A stretch of 64,000 bases of DNA from Acidobacteriota bacterium (GTDB lineage: Bacteria > Acidobacteriota > Blastocatellia > Pyrinomonadales > Pyrinomonadaceae), in assembly GCA_020199835.1 (NCBI GenBank), contig JAIVJV010000010.1, forward strand, positions 62,001 to 126,000. Reading direction: 5' to 3'. The notes under the pieces were generated by a model. The model was not told the DNA's origin. It searched no databases and was given only the letters and a program-made list of their open reading frames with translations. A program made the translations under genes and the position numbers. Positions 44,519-53,349 of the stretch are shown piece after piece; within the stretch, counting starts at the first letter, position 1, and the number at the start of each line of letters is the position of its first letter.

Positions 44519-45836
44519 AAGTTGCTTTTCCTCTGGTACGAAACACTAAAAAATAAAATGGCAGTCCTAACGAAACCACTGCGACGCCGAGAAACGCCTG
44601 CTTCGGATTGTTCCCGCCGAGGAGCACCAGCAACAAAACAATCAACGCGAGAAAGACGATCGGCGTCACGGGATAACCGGGTGTTAAGTAACCGGCGTTG
44701 GCAGCCGAGCGGCGGCGTAATCTGAACAGCGCAACGACAGTCAACGCGACGAACACTATCACCACAAACACGAAGTAGGAAATGATGTCGTTGAACGTAC
44801 CGACCAACACGAGCACTGACGCCAGCGACGCTTGCAACGCGATCGCAAACGCGGGCGTTTCGAAGCGCGGATGAATCGCCGCGACTGCCGGGATGAACAG
44901 TCCATCACGCGCCATCGCGAAATAAACGCGCGGCGCCGACATCACGACTGCCGCGAGACTGCCCAACACCGCCACGACCACGATCGACGAGAAAACCAGT
45001 CCGCCCGCGCGGCCAAACAACACCTCGCCCGCTTGCGCCGCGAACGTTTCACCCGTCGTGACCTGATCCAGTGGAACAAGATAAACAAAAACGAGGCTCG
45101 TGAGAATGTAAACGATGGTCACCACGATCACGCCGAGCGTGAGCGCTTTTGGCAACGCTCGCGCGGGATCTTTTACTTCACCGGCGAGTCTGCCTAAATC
45201 CCACCAACCGGCGAATGAAAAGAACGCGCCGACCAAACCACCCGCGAGCGCGCCGAGGAGTGGTGGCGAGTTTGGATGTCGCGCCACGAACGGCGTGAAG
45301 TTGGACCAGTCGCCGAGCTGAAACACGATGCCCCACAGAATGACAAACGCGAGCAGACCGAGTTTGAGAAACATCAGCGCGCGGACGAACCACGCACCGA
45401 GCCGCACGCCGCGAATGTTGACGAGTGCAATTGCGACGATTGTGGCGATGGCGAGGAGTTTGGTCCCCCAGGGTGTGAGATTGACGATGTAACCGGCGTA
45501 GGTCGCGAGTCCGACGGCGAGCGCCGCCGTCAGTCCGGGGTCCATCACGAGAAACGCCATCCAGCCGTACATGAAGGCGACCGCTGGACCAAAACCCTCG
45601 CGCAAGTAAACGTAGCCGCCGCCGGCTTCGGGATAACGCGCAGCGAGCTCGCCGTAACAGAGCGCGCCACACAAAGCCATCGCGCCCATCGCAAGCCAGA
45701 CGATGAGCAGCCACATCGGCGAGCCGAGTTGTTTGGCCATACCCGCGGGCGTCAGAAAAATCCCAACCGCGATCACCTCGCCAACAACCAGCGCGGCCGC
45801 CGTTCGCAACCCGATTTGTCTCTTCAGCTCAGGCAC
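44505..45836 (-). CDS. Amino-acid permease, APC superfamily
   Basis: A 443-residue protein with about twelve membrane helices. The start IGLRTAAALVVGEVIAVGIFLTPAGMAKQLG contains the broken first helix (GxGIF-like VGIFLT) that forms the substrate site of APC transporters. YGELAARYPEAGGGYVYLREGFG in helix three and FSFAGWWDLGRLAGEVKDPARALPKAL in helix six are family-typical. Such carriers exchange or import amino acids with protons. The start is GTG at 45836, four bases after the stop of the TonB receptor gene. The 3' end overlaps the selenoprotein candidate's start by 14 bases. Confidence 0.9.
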   Translation of the reverse strand: MPELKRQIGLRTAAALVVGEVIAVGIFLTPAGMAKQLGSPMWLLIVWLAMGAMALCGALCYGELAARYPEAGGGYVYLREGFGPAVAFMYGWMAFLVMDPGLTAALAVGLATYAGYIVNLTPWGTKLLAIATIVAIALVNIRGVRLGAWFVRALMFLKLGLLAFVILWGIVFQLGDWSNFTPFVARHPNSPPLLGALAGGLVGAFFSFAGWWDLGRLAGEVKDPARALPKALTLGVIVVTIVYILTSLVFVYLVPLDQVTTGETFAAQAGEVLFGRAGGLVFSSIVVVAVLGSLAAVVMSAPRVYFAMARDGLFIPAVAAIHPRFETPAFAIALQASLASVLVLVGTFNDIISYFVFVVIVFVALTVVALFRLRRRSAANAGYLTPGYPVTPIVFLALIVLLLVLLGGNNPKQAFLGVAVVSLGLPFYFLVFRTRGKATYDVD

Positions 45837-45840
45837 ACAT

Positions 45841-48800
45841 CTAGAACGTCACGCGGGCGGCGAACTGGAAAGCGCGGGGGCCGCCGGAGCCGAAGACGCC
45901 GCCGGCCGTGCTCACGGGTTCTCCAAAACTCGACGAACGCAAAAATCCCGGATTGCTCGGATCGTTACTGTCAGGCACCAACACGTTCCTGAACCCCGAA
46001 TAATTCACATTCGAAAACCCGAGCACGTTCGTCACATTGAACAGATTGAACACTTCCGCGATCGGCTCGATCGTGAACCGCTCACCCACTTTGAAAACCT
46101 TCGACACGCGCAAATCAAGCGACGAAAAATTATCCCCAAACTTCAGATCGTCACGCACGAGCGGCAACAACACACGAGGCTTAAAACCCGTACTCGGATC
46201 TGTGTTCGGACAGCGCGACCCACCCGCCGCATTGATCTGCGTCAACACTGCGTTCAACTCCGCGCCCGTATGAAACTGCCGCGCACCCGCATTTCGCGGC
46301 AACTCGCAAACACGCGAGCCTCCATCCGGCAGCAAAATATCCATTGGCACACTCGAAGCGAGCGTCAGTATCGGCGATACGCGAAAACCCTTCGGCAGTT
46401 GAAACACTCCGGCAAAACTGAACCGATGTCGCTGATCGTTCGGCGTTGGTCCATATTCCAACTGCAGATTGCTTGAATCAATCGGCCCGTTTGAAAACGG
46501 GATCTGATCGTCATTCGCGAAGTTATACGCGCGCGACAACGTATACGCCGCCCGCAACTGGTAACGCTTCGAAAAGCGTTTCTCGAGACTCAACAGCAGT
46601 CCGTCGTATTTCGTGCGCACACTCGATTCGAGGTTCTTCACAATGTCCGGCCCGCCGACAACGGGATTCAACGGTACAGTGCCAATCACGCGGCCGATGA
46701 TGAAATGCGTGCCCTGATTACGCAGATAATCGGCCCGCACGACGAAGTCACCGCCAAGCTCCTGCTGCACGCCGAAGTTCACCTGATGGACCATCGGGTT
46801 TTGTAGATCGTTGTCGATGATGTTAATGCCGCCCGCGCCGGCGCCGGGAAGCACAAAACCCGTAAACGGATTTGAGACCGTTGGCGCTCCCGGCAGATAT
46901 CCGCCCCAGAACGGAGGCGCACCGGGTACCGTCACGAGGAACAGCAGGTTGCCGGCGCGCACCTCAACCGGCAAAGCTCGCCCATCGAGTCCGCGCTCGA
47001 GCGTCTGGATTTCCAGCGTCACGCGATCGTAGTAAATGCCATAGCCGCCGCGAATGCTCGTCTTCGCGTCGTTGGTCGAAAAGTTAAAGCCTACGCGCGG
47101 TGCAAAGTTGTTTTTGTCTCTCGTTCTTCCATCGCGCAGAAACGGCAGAATCAAAGGATTCAATTCGTCAACGCGACTGACGTTCTTTACGTCGGTATCG
47201 AGTTCGTAGCGCAAGCCGAGATTCAAAGTGAATTGCGGATGCACGCGCCAATCGTCCTGCACGAATCCTGCGACATACGTGTTATCCGTATCAGGCAGCA
47301 CCAACGGGCGATCGGGCACGCCGCTGCGAAGCGTCACGGCAAACAGCAGGTCTTCATCATCAATGCGTTCGTCCCGCGTGCGGTCAAAGTCCGCAAAGTC
47401 TTCCATGAATTCGATCCGCCCCTGCTGAAACACCTTCAAATCGAGAGCCGACTCGACGCGCTGAACCTCGCCGCCTAAATAGATCGTGTGATTGCCGCGC
47501 ACCATCGTGTAGGTATCGCTGAACTGAAACCGCCGCTGCTTCGTCTGTTGCGGCACGCGAAACGACGCGCCGTCCTGAAGACTCGGAAACGTCAACTGCG
47601 GCCCCGCCGCGACCGGCAACGTGTCGTTGATAAAAGTGCTGAAGCTGAAATTGAAGTTGTTCACGTCATACGGCGACACGATGCGCGAGTAGTTCGCGAG
47701 AAACGAATTAGTTTTGTTCAGACTCGATTGCCTTTGCGACGCCGAGCCGATTGCCCGCACGAGCGTGCTCGCCGCGATGCCGTTCTCGCGCTGATACGAA
47801 TAACGAAAGCCGAACCGATCAACGTTAGTCGGAGTTAAGTCGAGACGTTCGGTAGTAAGGAAGTCGTCCAACGGCGCCGCCGCAAAACCGCGCGTGATGG
47901 TACGTGTGGCGAGGTTTCTTTCGCCTACCAGCACGACTCCGTCCTGGTTGCGATATTCAAACGAACCGAAGAAGAACGCGTTGTCCTTCTTGATTGGACC
48001 GCCGAGAGTAAACGCGTACTGCTGCCGATCGAACGGCGGGTCCTGCCCGAAACTGCGATCGAACGTTGCGGGCAACGCCTGCAACTTGCGATCTCGAAAA
48101 TAGATCGATCCCGAGCCGTGCAGTTCGTTTGACCCCTGCTTCGTCACAACGTTTATGACCGAAGATCCCGAGCGGCCCAACTGCGCCGAGAAACGATTGG
48201 TCGCCATCTGAAACTCCAGAATCGCTTCCTGCGAAATGTTCTGCACGGGACCACCGACAACGTCGTCGTTGTTGTCAGCGCCGTCGATCGTGACGTTACC
48301 GCCGCGTCCGAGTTGTCCGGCCGAGGAGATAACAAGCGCGTTCGTTTTGGTGGGATCAAAGTTCGGCGCGGGCGAATTGCCGGGAACCAGCAGCGCGAGC
48401 TCGAGAAAGTTACGCCCGTTGAGCGGCAAGCTCTGAACCTCGCGAGACTCAATCACGCCCTGAACGACCGAAGCGGTGTTGTCAATCAGCGCCGCCTCGC
48501 CGACGAGATCGACAACCGTCTGCTCGGTGAGTCCGATCTCCAAACGCGCATCAAGCGTGACTGACTGGCCAACTTTTAACGAGATGGGAACTTTGCTGAC
48601 CTTAGACATGAAGCCCGCCGCGTCGACTCGCAGTTCGTACTCGCCGGGCACGAGATCCGTGAGAACATAAAGCCCTTCATCGTTGGTTGAAGTCTCGCGT
48701 CGTATTCCGGCGCCATCCAGCGTCGCAGTGATCTTCGCCCCTACAACGGCCGCTCCATGAGGATCGCTGACGATTCCGGTGAGCGTCGCGCGCGCCGCTT

Positions 48801-48876
48801 GTTGGGCCAACGCCGGCTGCAAGCAGAGCAGAGAAAAGACGAACACAAGGAGGGAACGGGATAAAGCAGGGGTCAT
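45841..48876 (-). CDS. Oar-like TonB-dependent receptor with carboxypeptidase-regulatory domain
   Basis: A 1011-residue outer-membrane protein. The signal peptide ends at LQPALAQQ; a carboxypeptidase-regulatory-like domain follows (about 30-110, TGIVSDPHGAAVVGAKITAT). The plug has VVQGVIESREVQSLPLNGRNFLELALLVPG and GNVTIDGADNNDDVVGGP, which is the acidobacterial Oar-type receptor pattern. The barrel ends in Phe (QFAARVTF). These receptors are expanded in Acidobacteria and probably take up plant or microbial polymers' fragments; the substrate is unknown. AAGGATAACG precedes the ATG. It lies 22 bases downstream of the phosphoglucosamine-mutase gene. Confidence 0.92.
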   Translation of the reverse strand: MTPALSRSLLVFVFSLLCLQPALAQQAARATLTGIVSDPHGAAVVGAKITATLDGAGIRRETSTNDEGLYVLTDLVPGEYELRVDAAGFMSKVSKVPISLKVGQSVTLDARLEIGLTEQTVVDLVGEAALIDNTASVVQGVIESREVQSLPLNGRNFLELALLVPGNSPAPNFDPTKTNALVISSAGQLGRGGNVTIDGADNNDDVVGGPVQNISQEAILEFQMATNRFSAQLGRSGSSVINVVTKQGSNELHGSGSIYFRDRKLQALPATFDRSFGQDPPFDRQQYAFTLGGPIKKDNAFFFGSFEYRNQDGVVLVGERNLATRTITRGFAAAPLDDFLTTERLDLTPTNVDRFGFRYSYQRENGIAASTLVRAIGSASQRQSSLNKTNSFLANYSRIVSPYDVNNFNFSFSTFINDTLPVAAGPQLTFPSLQDGASFRVPQQTKQRRFQFSDTYTMVRGNHTIYLGGEVQRVESALDLKVFQQGRIEFMEDFADFDRTRDERIDDEDLLFAVTLRSGVPDRPLVLPDTDNTYVAGFVQDDWRVHPQFTLNLGLRYELDTDVKNVSRVDELNPLILPFLRDGRTRDKNNFAPRVGFNFSTNDAKTSIRGGYGIYYDRVTLEIQTLERGLDGRALPVEVRAGNLLFLVTVPGAPPFWGGYLPGAPTVSNPFTGFVLPGAGAGGINIIDNDLQNPMVHQVNFGVQQELGGDFVVRADYLRNQGTHFIIGRVIGTVPLNPVVGGPDIVKNLESSVRTKYDGLLLSLEKRFSKRYQLRAAYTLSRAYNFANDDQIPFSNGPIDSSNLQLEYGPTPNDQRHRFSFAGVFQLPKGFRVSPILTLASSVPMDILLPDGGSRVCELPRNAGARQFHTGAELNAVLTQINAAGGSRCPNTDPSTGFKPRVLLPLVRDDLKFGDNFSSLDLRVSKVFKVGERFTIEPIAEVFNLFNVTNVLGFSNVNYSGFRNVLVPDSNDPSNPGFLRSSSFGEPVSTAGGVFGSGGPRAFQFAARVTF

Positions 48877-48898
48877 CGTTATCCTTTCAAACTTGTAG

Positions 48899-50257
48899 TT
48901 AATTTATGCAGCTTGCTACGCGGTCGTAGATCCGGGTGACGATCTCACGTGCCTGACTCTCACTCCTCGACTCGGCCACGACGCGAATGATCGGTTCAGT
49001 GTTGGAGCCACGCACCAAAAACCAACCCTCCGGCAACGTGACTTTCACACCGTCGCGCGTGTCGAGGGGAAAGTTACCGTACTCCTGCCGCAGCATCTTC
49101 AACACCGCGGCGATCTTCTGCGAAGGACAGATCATCTTTTCTTTAACGACACTGTACCGTGGGAACTGATCGAGCAACCGTGTCACAGTTTGACCGGATT
49201 CAGCGAGCAGGTGAAGCACGAGCGCCATGCCGACCAGACTGTCGCGCGCAAAATTGATGCGCGGATAGATCACGCCGCCGTTTCCTTCGCCGCCAATCGA
49301 CGCCTTCTGTTGCTGCATCTTGTCCGTGACGTTGACCTCGCCGATCTTCGTCAGGAACAGCGGGCAATCAAACTTCTTCGCGACGTCTTCCAGCGCGGAT
49401 GTCGTCGCCAGATTCGCGACGACGGGTCCGGGTTCACGTCCGAGCACGTAAAGCGCCGCGAGGACGAGGGTGTAATCTTCTCCGATGGGTGTTCCCAGCT
49501 CCGACACGATCGCGAGTCGATCCGCGTCCATGTCCTGCGCAAAACCGATATCCGCCTGATGCTTTTTAACCGCATCGCAAAGGTCGCCGAGGTTCTCGGG
49601 CAATGGCTCGGCCGGGCGCGGAAACGAGCCGTCAGGGGAGACGTTGATCGGGATCACTTCCGCGCCCAAGGCTTCGAGCAGTTTTGGACCAACAATGGAT
49701 CCGGCGCCGTTGCACGAGTCGAGCACGACGCGGAGTTTTCGCTTGTTCGACGGTAATGGACCGAGTACGTCGATGATGGCTTTGATGTGTGCGTCGGTCG
49801 CGCCTTCGACTTCTTCAACCGTTCTGATCTCGTCGCCGCTTACCTTGGTGTACTCGCCCTGGTGATAAATATCGAGCAGCTCACGCGCTTGTCCCGCATC
49901 GAGAAAGAGCCCGTTCGAGCCGATAAACTTCAACGCGTTCCACTCCGCCGGGTTGTGACTCGCCGTGATCGCGATTCCGCCCTGCGCTTTGCGCCGGCGC
50001 ACCTGCAACTGCACCGTCGGTACCGGACAAACGCCGATGTCCAACACGCGCCCGCCGCTCGAGAGAATCCCGGCGATCACTGCGTGCTTGACCATCTCGC
50101 CGGACGTTCGCGGATCGCGGCCAACAACGATCGTTCCCGATCCGGTGTGCGTGCCGAACGCCTGCGCGAAACGCGTCAGCAGGCGCGGCGTCAACGATTG
50201 TCCGATCACGCCACGCACGCCCGAGATGCTGATTTTTAAAGTTGGTATCGCCCGCAT
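48899..50257 (-). CDS. Phosphoglucosamine mutase-like phosphohexomutase
   Basis: A 452-residue alpha-D-phosphohexomutase with four domains. The catalytic phosphoserine loop is intact: Ser100 in AITASHNPAEWNALKF. The metal loop is AQDMDADRLAIV (DxDxDR), the sugar loop is GGEGNGGVIYP, and the phosphate loop near the end is RGSNTEPIIRVVAES. It interconverts hexose or hexosamine 1- and 6-phosphates; the WNALK residue set is common in GlmM/phosphomannomutase-like proteins, so GlmM is likely but a mannose role is not excluded. A close paralogue lies immediately upstream. Confidence 0.92.
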   Translation of the reverse strand: MRAIPTLKISISGVRGVIGQSLTPRLLTRFAQAFGTHTGSGTIVVGRDPRTSGEMVKHAVIAGILSSGGRVLDIGVCPVPTVQLQVRRRKAQGGIAITASHNPAEWNALKFIGSNGLFLDAGQARELLDIYHQGEYTKVSGDEIRTVEEVEGATDAHIKAIIDVLGPLPSNKRKLRVVLDSCNGAGSIVGPKLLEALGAEVIPINVSPDGSFPRPAEPLPENLGDLCDAVKKHQADIGFAQDMDADRLAIVSELGTPIGEDYTLVLAALYVLGREPGPVVANLATTSALEDVAKKFDCPLFLTKIGEVNVTDKMQQQKASIGGEGNGGVIYPRINFARDSLVGMALVLHLLAESGQTVTRLLDQFPRYSVVKEKMICPSQKIAAVLKMLRQEYGNFPLDTRDGVKVTLPEGWFLVRGSNTEPIIRVVAESRSESQAREIVTRIYDRVASCIN

Positions 50258-50300
50258 GCTTACTTTATGTCTGCAGTAACACTCTCCGTTGCACTAACAC

Positions 50301-50356
50301 GCTACGCCCCGGCTTCGCCGCCGGATGTGCGGCATGGCTCTGCCTTGCCGGCCGGC
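50301..50356. repeat. Dispersed repeat between the two mutase genes
   Basis: The stretch CGCCGGATGTGCGGCATGG followed by CTCTGCCTTGCCGG combines the GGATGTGCG and GGCTCTGCC modules of the 5330-5509 element in a rearranged order. It fills almost the entire gap between the two mutase genes and abuts the stop of the upstream one. Confidence 0.65.
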
Positions 50357-51703
50357 CTACTTCTTGATCCGATCGCGTGCCCAATCGAGCAGCTCCGCCG
50401 CTTTGGTCTTCTCCTTCGCTTCCACTATGAGGCGAATGATCGACTGCGTGTTCGACGCTCGCACGTGCACCCAACCGTCCGGCAGCGTCACTTTGATTCC
50501 GTCGATCGAGTCGAACGTCAGTCCCTGCTGTTCGACAGCCGCGCGGAACTCCTGCAACACGGAATACAAACGATGCGGTTCGATCGGCAGATCGTGCTTC
50601 AACGTCGCAAGCCGCGGCAGGTGTTGGACCATGTCTGAAACCCGCTCCGTAGTCTGGGCCAGGTGTTCGAGAATTAACCCGATCGCGGCCGCGCTGTCAT
50701 GCGTCAAATTAACTTCGGGAACACTAATGCCACCGCTCCCTTCACCGCCAAGCACGCCGTTGTACTCCAACAAACCTTCCGAGATAAAAGCCTGTCCGAC
50801 AGGCGTGCGCACCACGTTCCCACCGTGATTCGACGCAATGCACTCGATCGCCTGTGTCGTCGAAACGTTTGTCACGACTGTGCCGGTTTGCTTGCGCAAG
50901 CGGATCTCTGTCGCAAGCGCGAGCGTCATCTCTTCGGAAAGCGGTTCACCGAGATCCGTCACGATTCCCAAACGCTCGCCGTCGGCGTCGTGCGCAAACC
51001 CAATATCAGCGCGGCCGGCTTTGACGAGCGCACAGAGTTGGGCCATCGTCGTTGGTTTCGGTTCGGGCGCGTGCGGAAACGGCGCCGTTGGATCGTTGTT
51101 GAGCGCAAGCACTTCACAACCGAGCACTTCCAACCAGCGCGGACTCAACAACGAACACGCGCCGTTGCAACAGTCGACTGCGACCACCAGCCGGCGCTTG
51201 CGAATTGCATCAACCGCAAACGCGCGCTCCAACGTTTCAATGTGTTTGCCAATTGGATCGGCGTAGACGATTGACTGCTTGATCGCTTTCCAGTCTGCTT
51301 TCAGAAACTCGCCCTGGTGAAAAATGTCGAGCAGTTCCTCAGCCTGCGTCGCATTGAGATAAAGACCGTCGCCGCGAACAAACTTCAGCGCGTTCCATTG
51401 CCACGGATTGTGTCCCGCCGTGATCGCGATCCCGCCGTCTGCTTCGAGCCACTTCACGGCGAGTTGCATGCTCGGCGTGGGACAGATGCCGAGATCGACG
51501 ATTTCACAACCTGCCGCCAGCAATCCCGCCAGCACCGCGGAGCGAATCATCGGTCCGGAAGAGCGCGTGTCGCGACAGACGAGAATGCGGCCGGCGTCGA
51601 GATAGGTGCCGAAAGCCTGGGCAAACTCCACGGCCAGTTCGGGCGTGAAGGTCTCGCCTACAATTCCGCGGACTCCGGTGATGCCGATTTTCAGGGGCTT
51701 CAT
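50357..51703 (-). CDS. Phosphohexomutase paralogue lacking the catalytic serine
   Basis: A 448-residue paralogue of the next gene, with the same four-domain layout. The metal loop (AHDADGERLGIV), sugar loop (GGEGSGGISVP) and phosphate loop (RASNTQSIIRLIVEA) are kept, but the phosphoserine loop reads ITAGHNPWQWNALKF: Gly97 replaces the Ser that carries the phosphate. Such a protein could not work by the usual phosphoserine mechanism, so it may be a regulator, a bound partner of the active mutase, or use another route. ATG 51703 is used; the ORF also allows a TTG one codon earlier. Its N-terminus, KIGITGVRGIVGETFTPELA, is otherwise normal. Confidence 0.88.
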   Translation of the reverse strand: MKPLKIGITGVRGIVGETFTPELAVEFAQAFGTYLDAGRILVCRDTRSSGPMIRSAVLAGLLAAGCEIVDLGICPTPSMQLAVKWLEADGGIAITAGHNPWQWNALKFVRGDGLYLNATQAEELLDIFHQGEFLKADWKAIKQSIVYADPIGKHIETLERAFAVDAIRKRRLVVAVDCCNGACSLLSPRWLEVLGCEVLALNNDPTAPFPHAPEPKPTTMAQLCALVKAGRADIGFAHDADGERLGIVTDLGEPLSEEMTLALATEIRLRKQTGTVVTNVSTTQAIECIASNHGGNVVRTPVGQAFISEGLLEYNGVLGGEGSGGISVPEVNLTHDSAAAIGLILEHLAQTTERVSDMVQHLPRLATLKHDLPIEPHRLYSVLQEFRAAVEQQGLTFDSIDGIKVTLPDGWVHVRASNTQSIIRLIVEAKEKTKAAELLDWARDRIKK

Positions 51704-51769
51704 CAAATTGGAAAACGGACTTAATTGTACCCCACGACATAAGTCTTAGACAGTGTAAAATCCGCGCTT

Positions 51770-52723
51770 ATGAAACACTTTTCCAAAATTTTCTGCCTCT
51801 TATTAAAAATTTTTTCCCTCTCGGCGTTTCTCTCGGTCGTCGCCAGCGTTCAAGCGCAGGATCGGACCCTCGCCGAACGGCTCGGCTACCCGCGTGACGC
51901 CAAACTCCTGATTGTCCATGCAGACGATCTCGGCATGGCCCACTCAGTCAACGCCGCGACCCTGAAAGCTTTCGAAACCGGCCTGGTCAACTCCGGCAGC
52001 ATCATGGTCCCCTGCCCGTGGCTCCCGGAGATCGCGGCGTACGCTCGCGCGAATCCACAAGCTGATCTCGGTCTGCATTTGACCTTAACCAGCGAATGGA
52101 CGCACTTCCGCTGGGGACCGGTCATGCCAAAGGATCGCGTCACGTCGCTCTTAGATAAGGACGGTTACTTTCGTCTGACGGAGAGCGAAGCGGCGCAAAA
52201 GGCTGATCCAAAAGAAGTCGAACTCGAGATACGCGCCCAAATCGAACGGGCGAAAGCGCTCGGCATAGTGCCCACGCACCTCGATTCCCACATGGGCACG
52301 CTCTACCAGACCAAAGAACTCTTCGACGTCTTCCTGCGGGTCGCGCGCGAATACAAGCTGCCGGTGAGAGTGGCGAAGGACTGGGGTCCGCGCATCGAGG
52401 TGCTGCAAGCGTCACTCACGCCTAACGATGTCTTCATCGATCGCATACTCGACATCAACCAGCGCGTCGCACCACAGGACTGGGCGAAGTTCTACACTGA
52501 CGCGATCCGTAAACTGCAACCCGGCGTGACGGAGATCGTCATTCACCTTGCCTACGACGACGGCGAGATGCGCGGCGCAACCTTCGATCATCCGGACTGG
52601 GGCGCGGCGTGGCGCCAACGTGACTTCGATTTCTTCACCAGCGACGCGTTTCGTAAGTTGCTCCAGGAGAACCAGATCAAGTTGATCACCTGGCGCGAGC
52701 TCGGGAAGTTGATCGCCAGGTAA
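51770..52723 (+). CDS. ChbG/YdjC-type carbohydrate deacetylase, exported
   Basis: A 317-residue protein with a signal peptide (FSLSAFLSVVASVQAQ). The ChbG/YdjC fold is marked by HADDLGMAHSVN (Asp52 and Asp53), GLHLTLTSEW, and THLDSHMGTL with metal ligands His170 and His174. ChbG removes an acetyl group from chitobiose and chitotriose; other members act on related N-acetylated sugars. The export signal is unusual, since E. coli ChbG is cytoplasmic, and suggests activity in the periplasm. The downstream GH20 hexosaminidase supports an amino-sugar role. Confidence 0.88.
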   Translation: MKHFSKIFCLLLKIFSLSAFLSVVASVQAQDRTLAERLGYPRDAKLLIVHADDLGMAHSVNAATLKAFETGLVNSGSIMVPCPWLPEIAAYARANPQADLGLHLTLTSEWTHFRWGPVMPKDRVTSLLDKDGYFRLTESEAAQKADPKEVELEIRAQIERAKALGIVPTHLDSHMGTLYQTKELFDVFLRVAREYKLPVRVAKDWGPRIEVLQASLTPNDVFIDRILDINQRVAPQDWAKFYTDAIRKLQPGVTEIVIHLAYDDGEMRGATFDHPDWGAAWRQRDFDFFTSDAFRKLLQENQIKLITWRELGKLIAR

Positions 52724-52783
52724 GTCAAAGTGGCCTCCTTTTCACTTTTTCTGCGCGTTAGTAGGTGTGGAGAGGAGAGCATC

Positions 52784-53227
52784 ATGAAACACATTGAAAG
52801 AGTAATCGCGTTAACCGCACTCGTCATAGTTGTTACCCTATCGTCATCGATGGTATTCGCACAGAGCGACCGGCAGACGCTGGTGAACATTCCATTCAAT
52901 TTCACCGTTGGTGACAAAGCTTTGCCCGCCGGCAAGTATTTGATTCGACGCAACCGGAAAGATACAGACGCGGTGTGGGTCATCCAAAACAAGGACAGCG
53001 GCGAGAAGGCCATGCTCCTGACGCGACCTGTGCAGGCCAATGAAAATCAGGACGATGCGAAGTTTGTATTCCGCAAGTACGAAGACCTTTACTTCCTGTC
53101 GGAATTCTGGGTTGCCGGAACGAACACCGGACGTGAGATCAACGTGACCAGTCAGGAACGCGCGCTGGCGAAAGCACTGGCAGTAGCACCGCAGGTACAC
53201 GTGCTGATCGATCGCGGCGGAAGATAA
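52784..53227 (+). CDS. Small secreted protein of an acidobacterial family
   Basis: A 147-residue protein with an AGAGGAGAG site and a signal peptide (IALTALVIVVTLSSSMVFAQ). The mature part begins VNIPFNFTVGDKALPAGKYLIRR and continues with strands (KAMLLTRPVQ, then YFLSEFWVAGTNTGREI), a pattern I know from many short uncharacterised acidobacterial proteins. It is probably beta-rich and periplasmic or extracellular. It has its own terminator, so it is transcribed alone. No function is known. Confidence 0.8.
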   Translation: MKHIERVIALTALVIVVTLSSSMVFAQSDRQTLVNIPFNFTVGDKALPAGKYLIRRNRKDTDAVWVIQNKDSGEKAMLLTRPVQANENQDDAKFVFRKYEDLYFLSEFWVAGTNTGREINVTSQERALAKALAVAPQVHVLIDRGGR

Positions 53228-53282
53228 CGAAATTTAAGTACCCTGCTACGACTGAACTCGACCCGATAGACCACCCCTCTGA

Positions 53283-53316
53283 AGCCCCGGTAGCAATGCC
53301 GGGGCTCTCCCCTTTT
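53283..53316 (+). terminator. Intrinsic terminator after the small secreted protein gene
   Basis: AGCCCCGG (53283-53290) pairs with CCGGGGCT (53299-53306), followed after a short C-run by TTTT. It lies about 55 bases after the stop. Confidence 0.75.
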
Positions 53317-53349
53317 AAATTCGTGTACACTAGGGCCAAGGAGCCCCGA

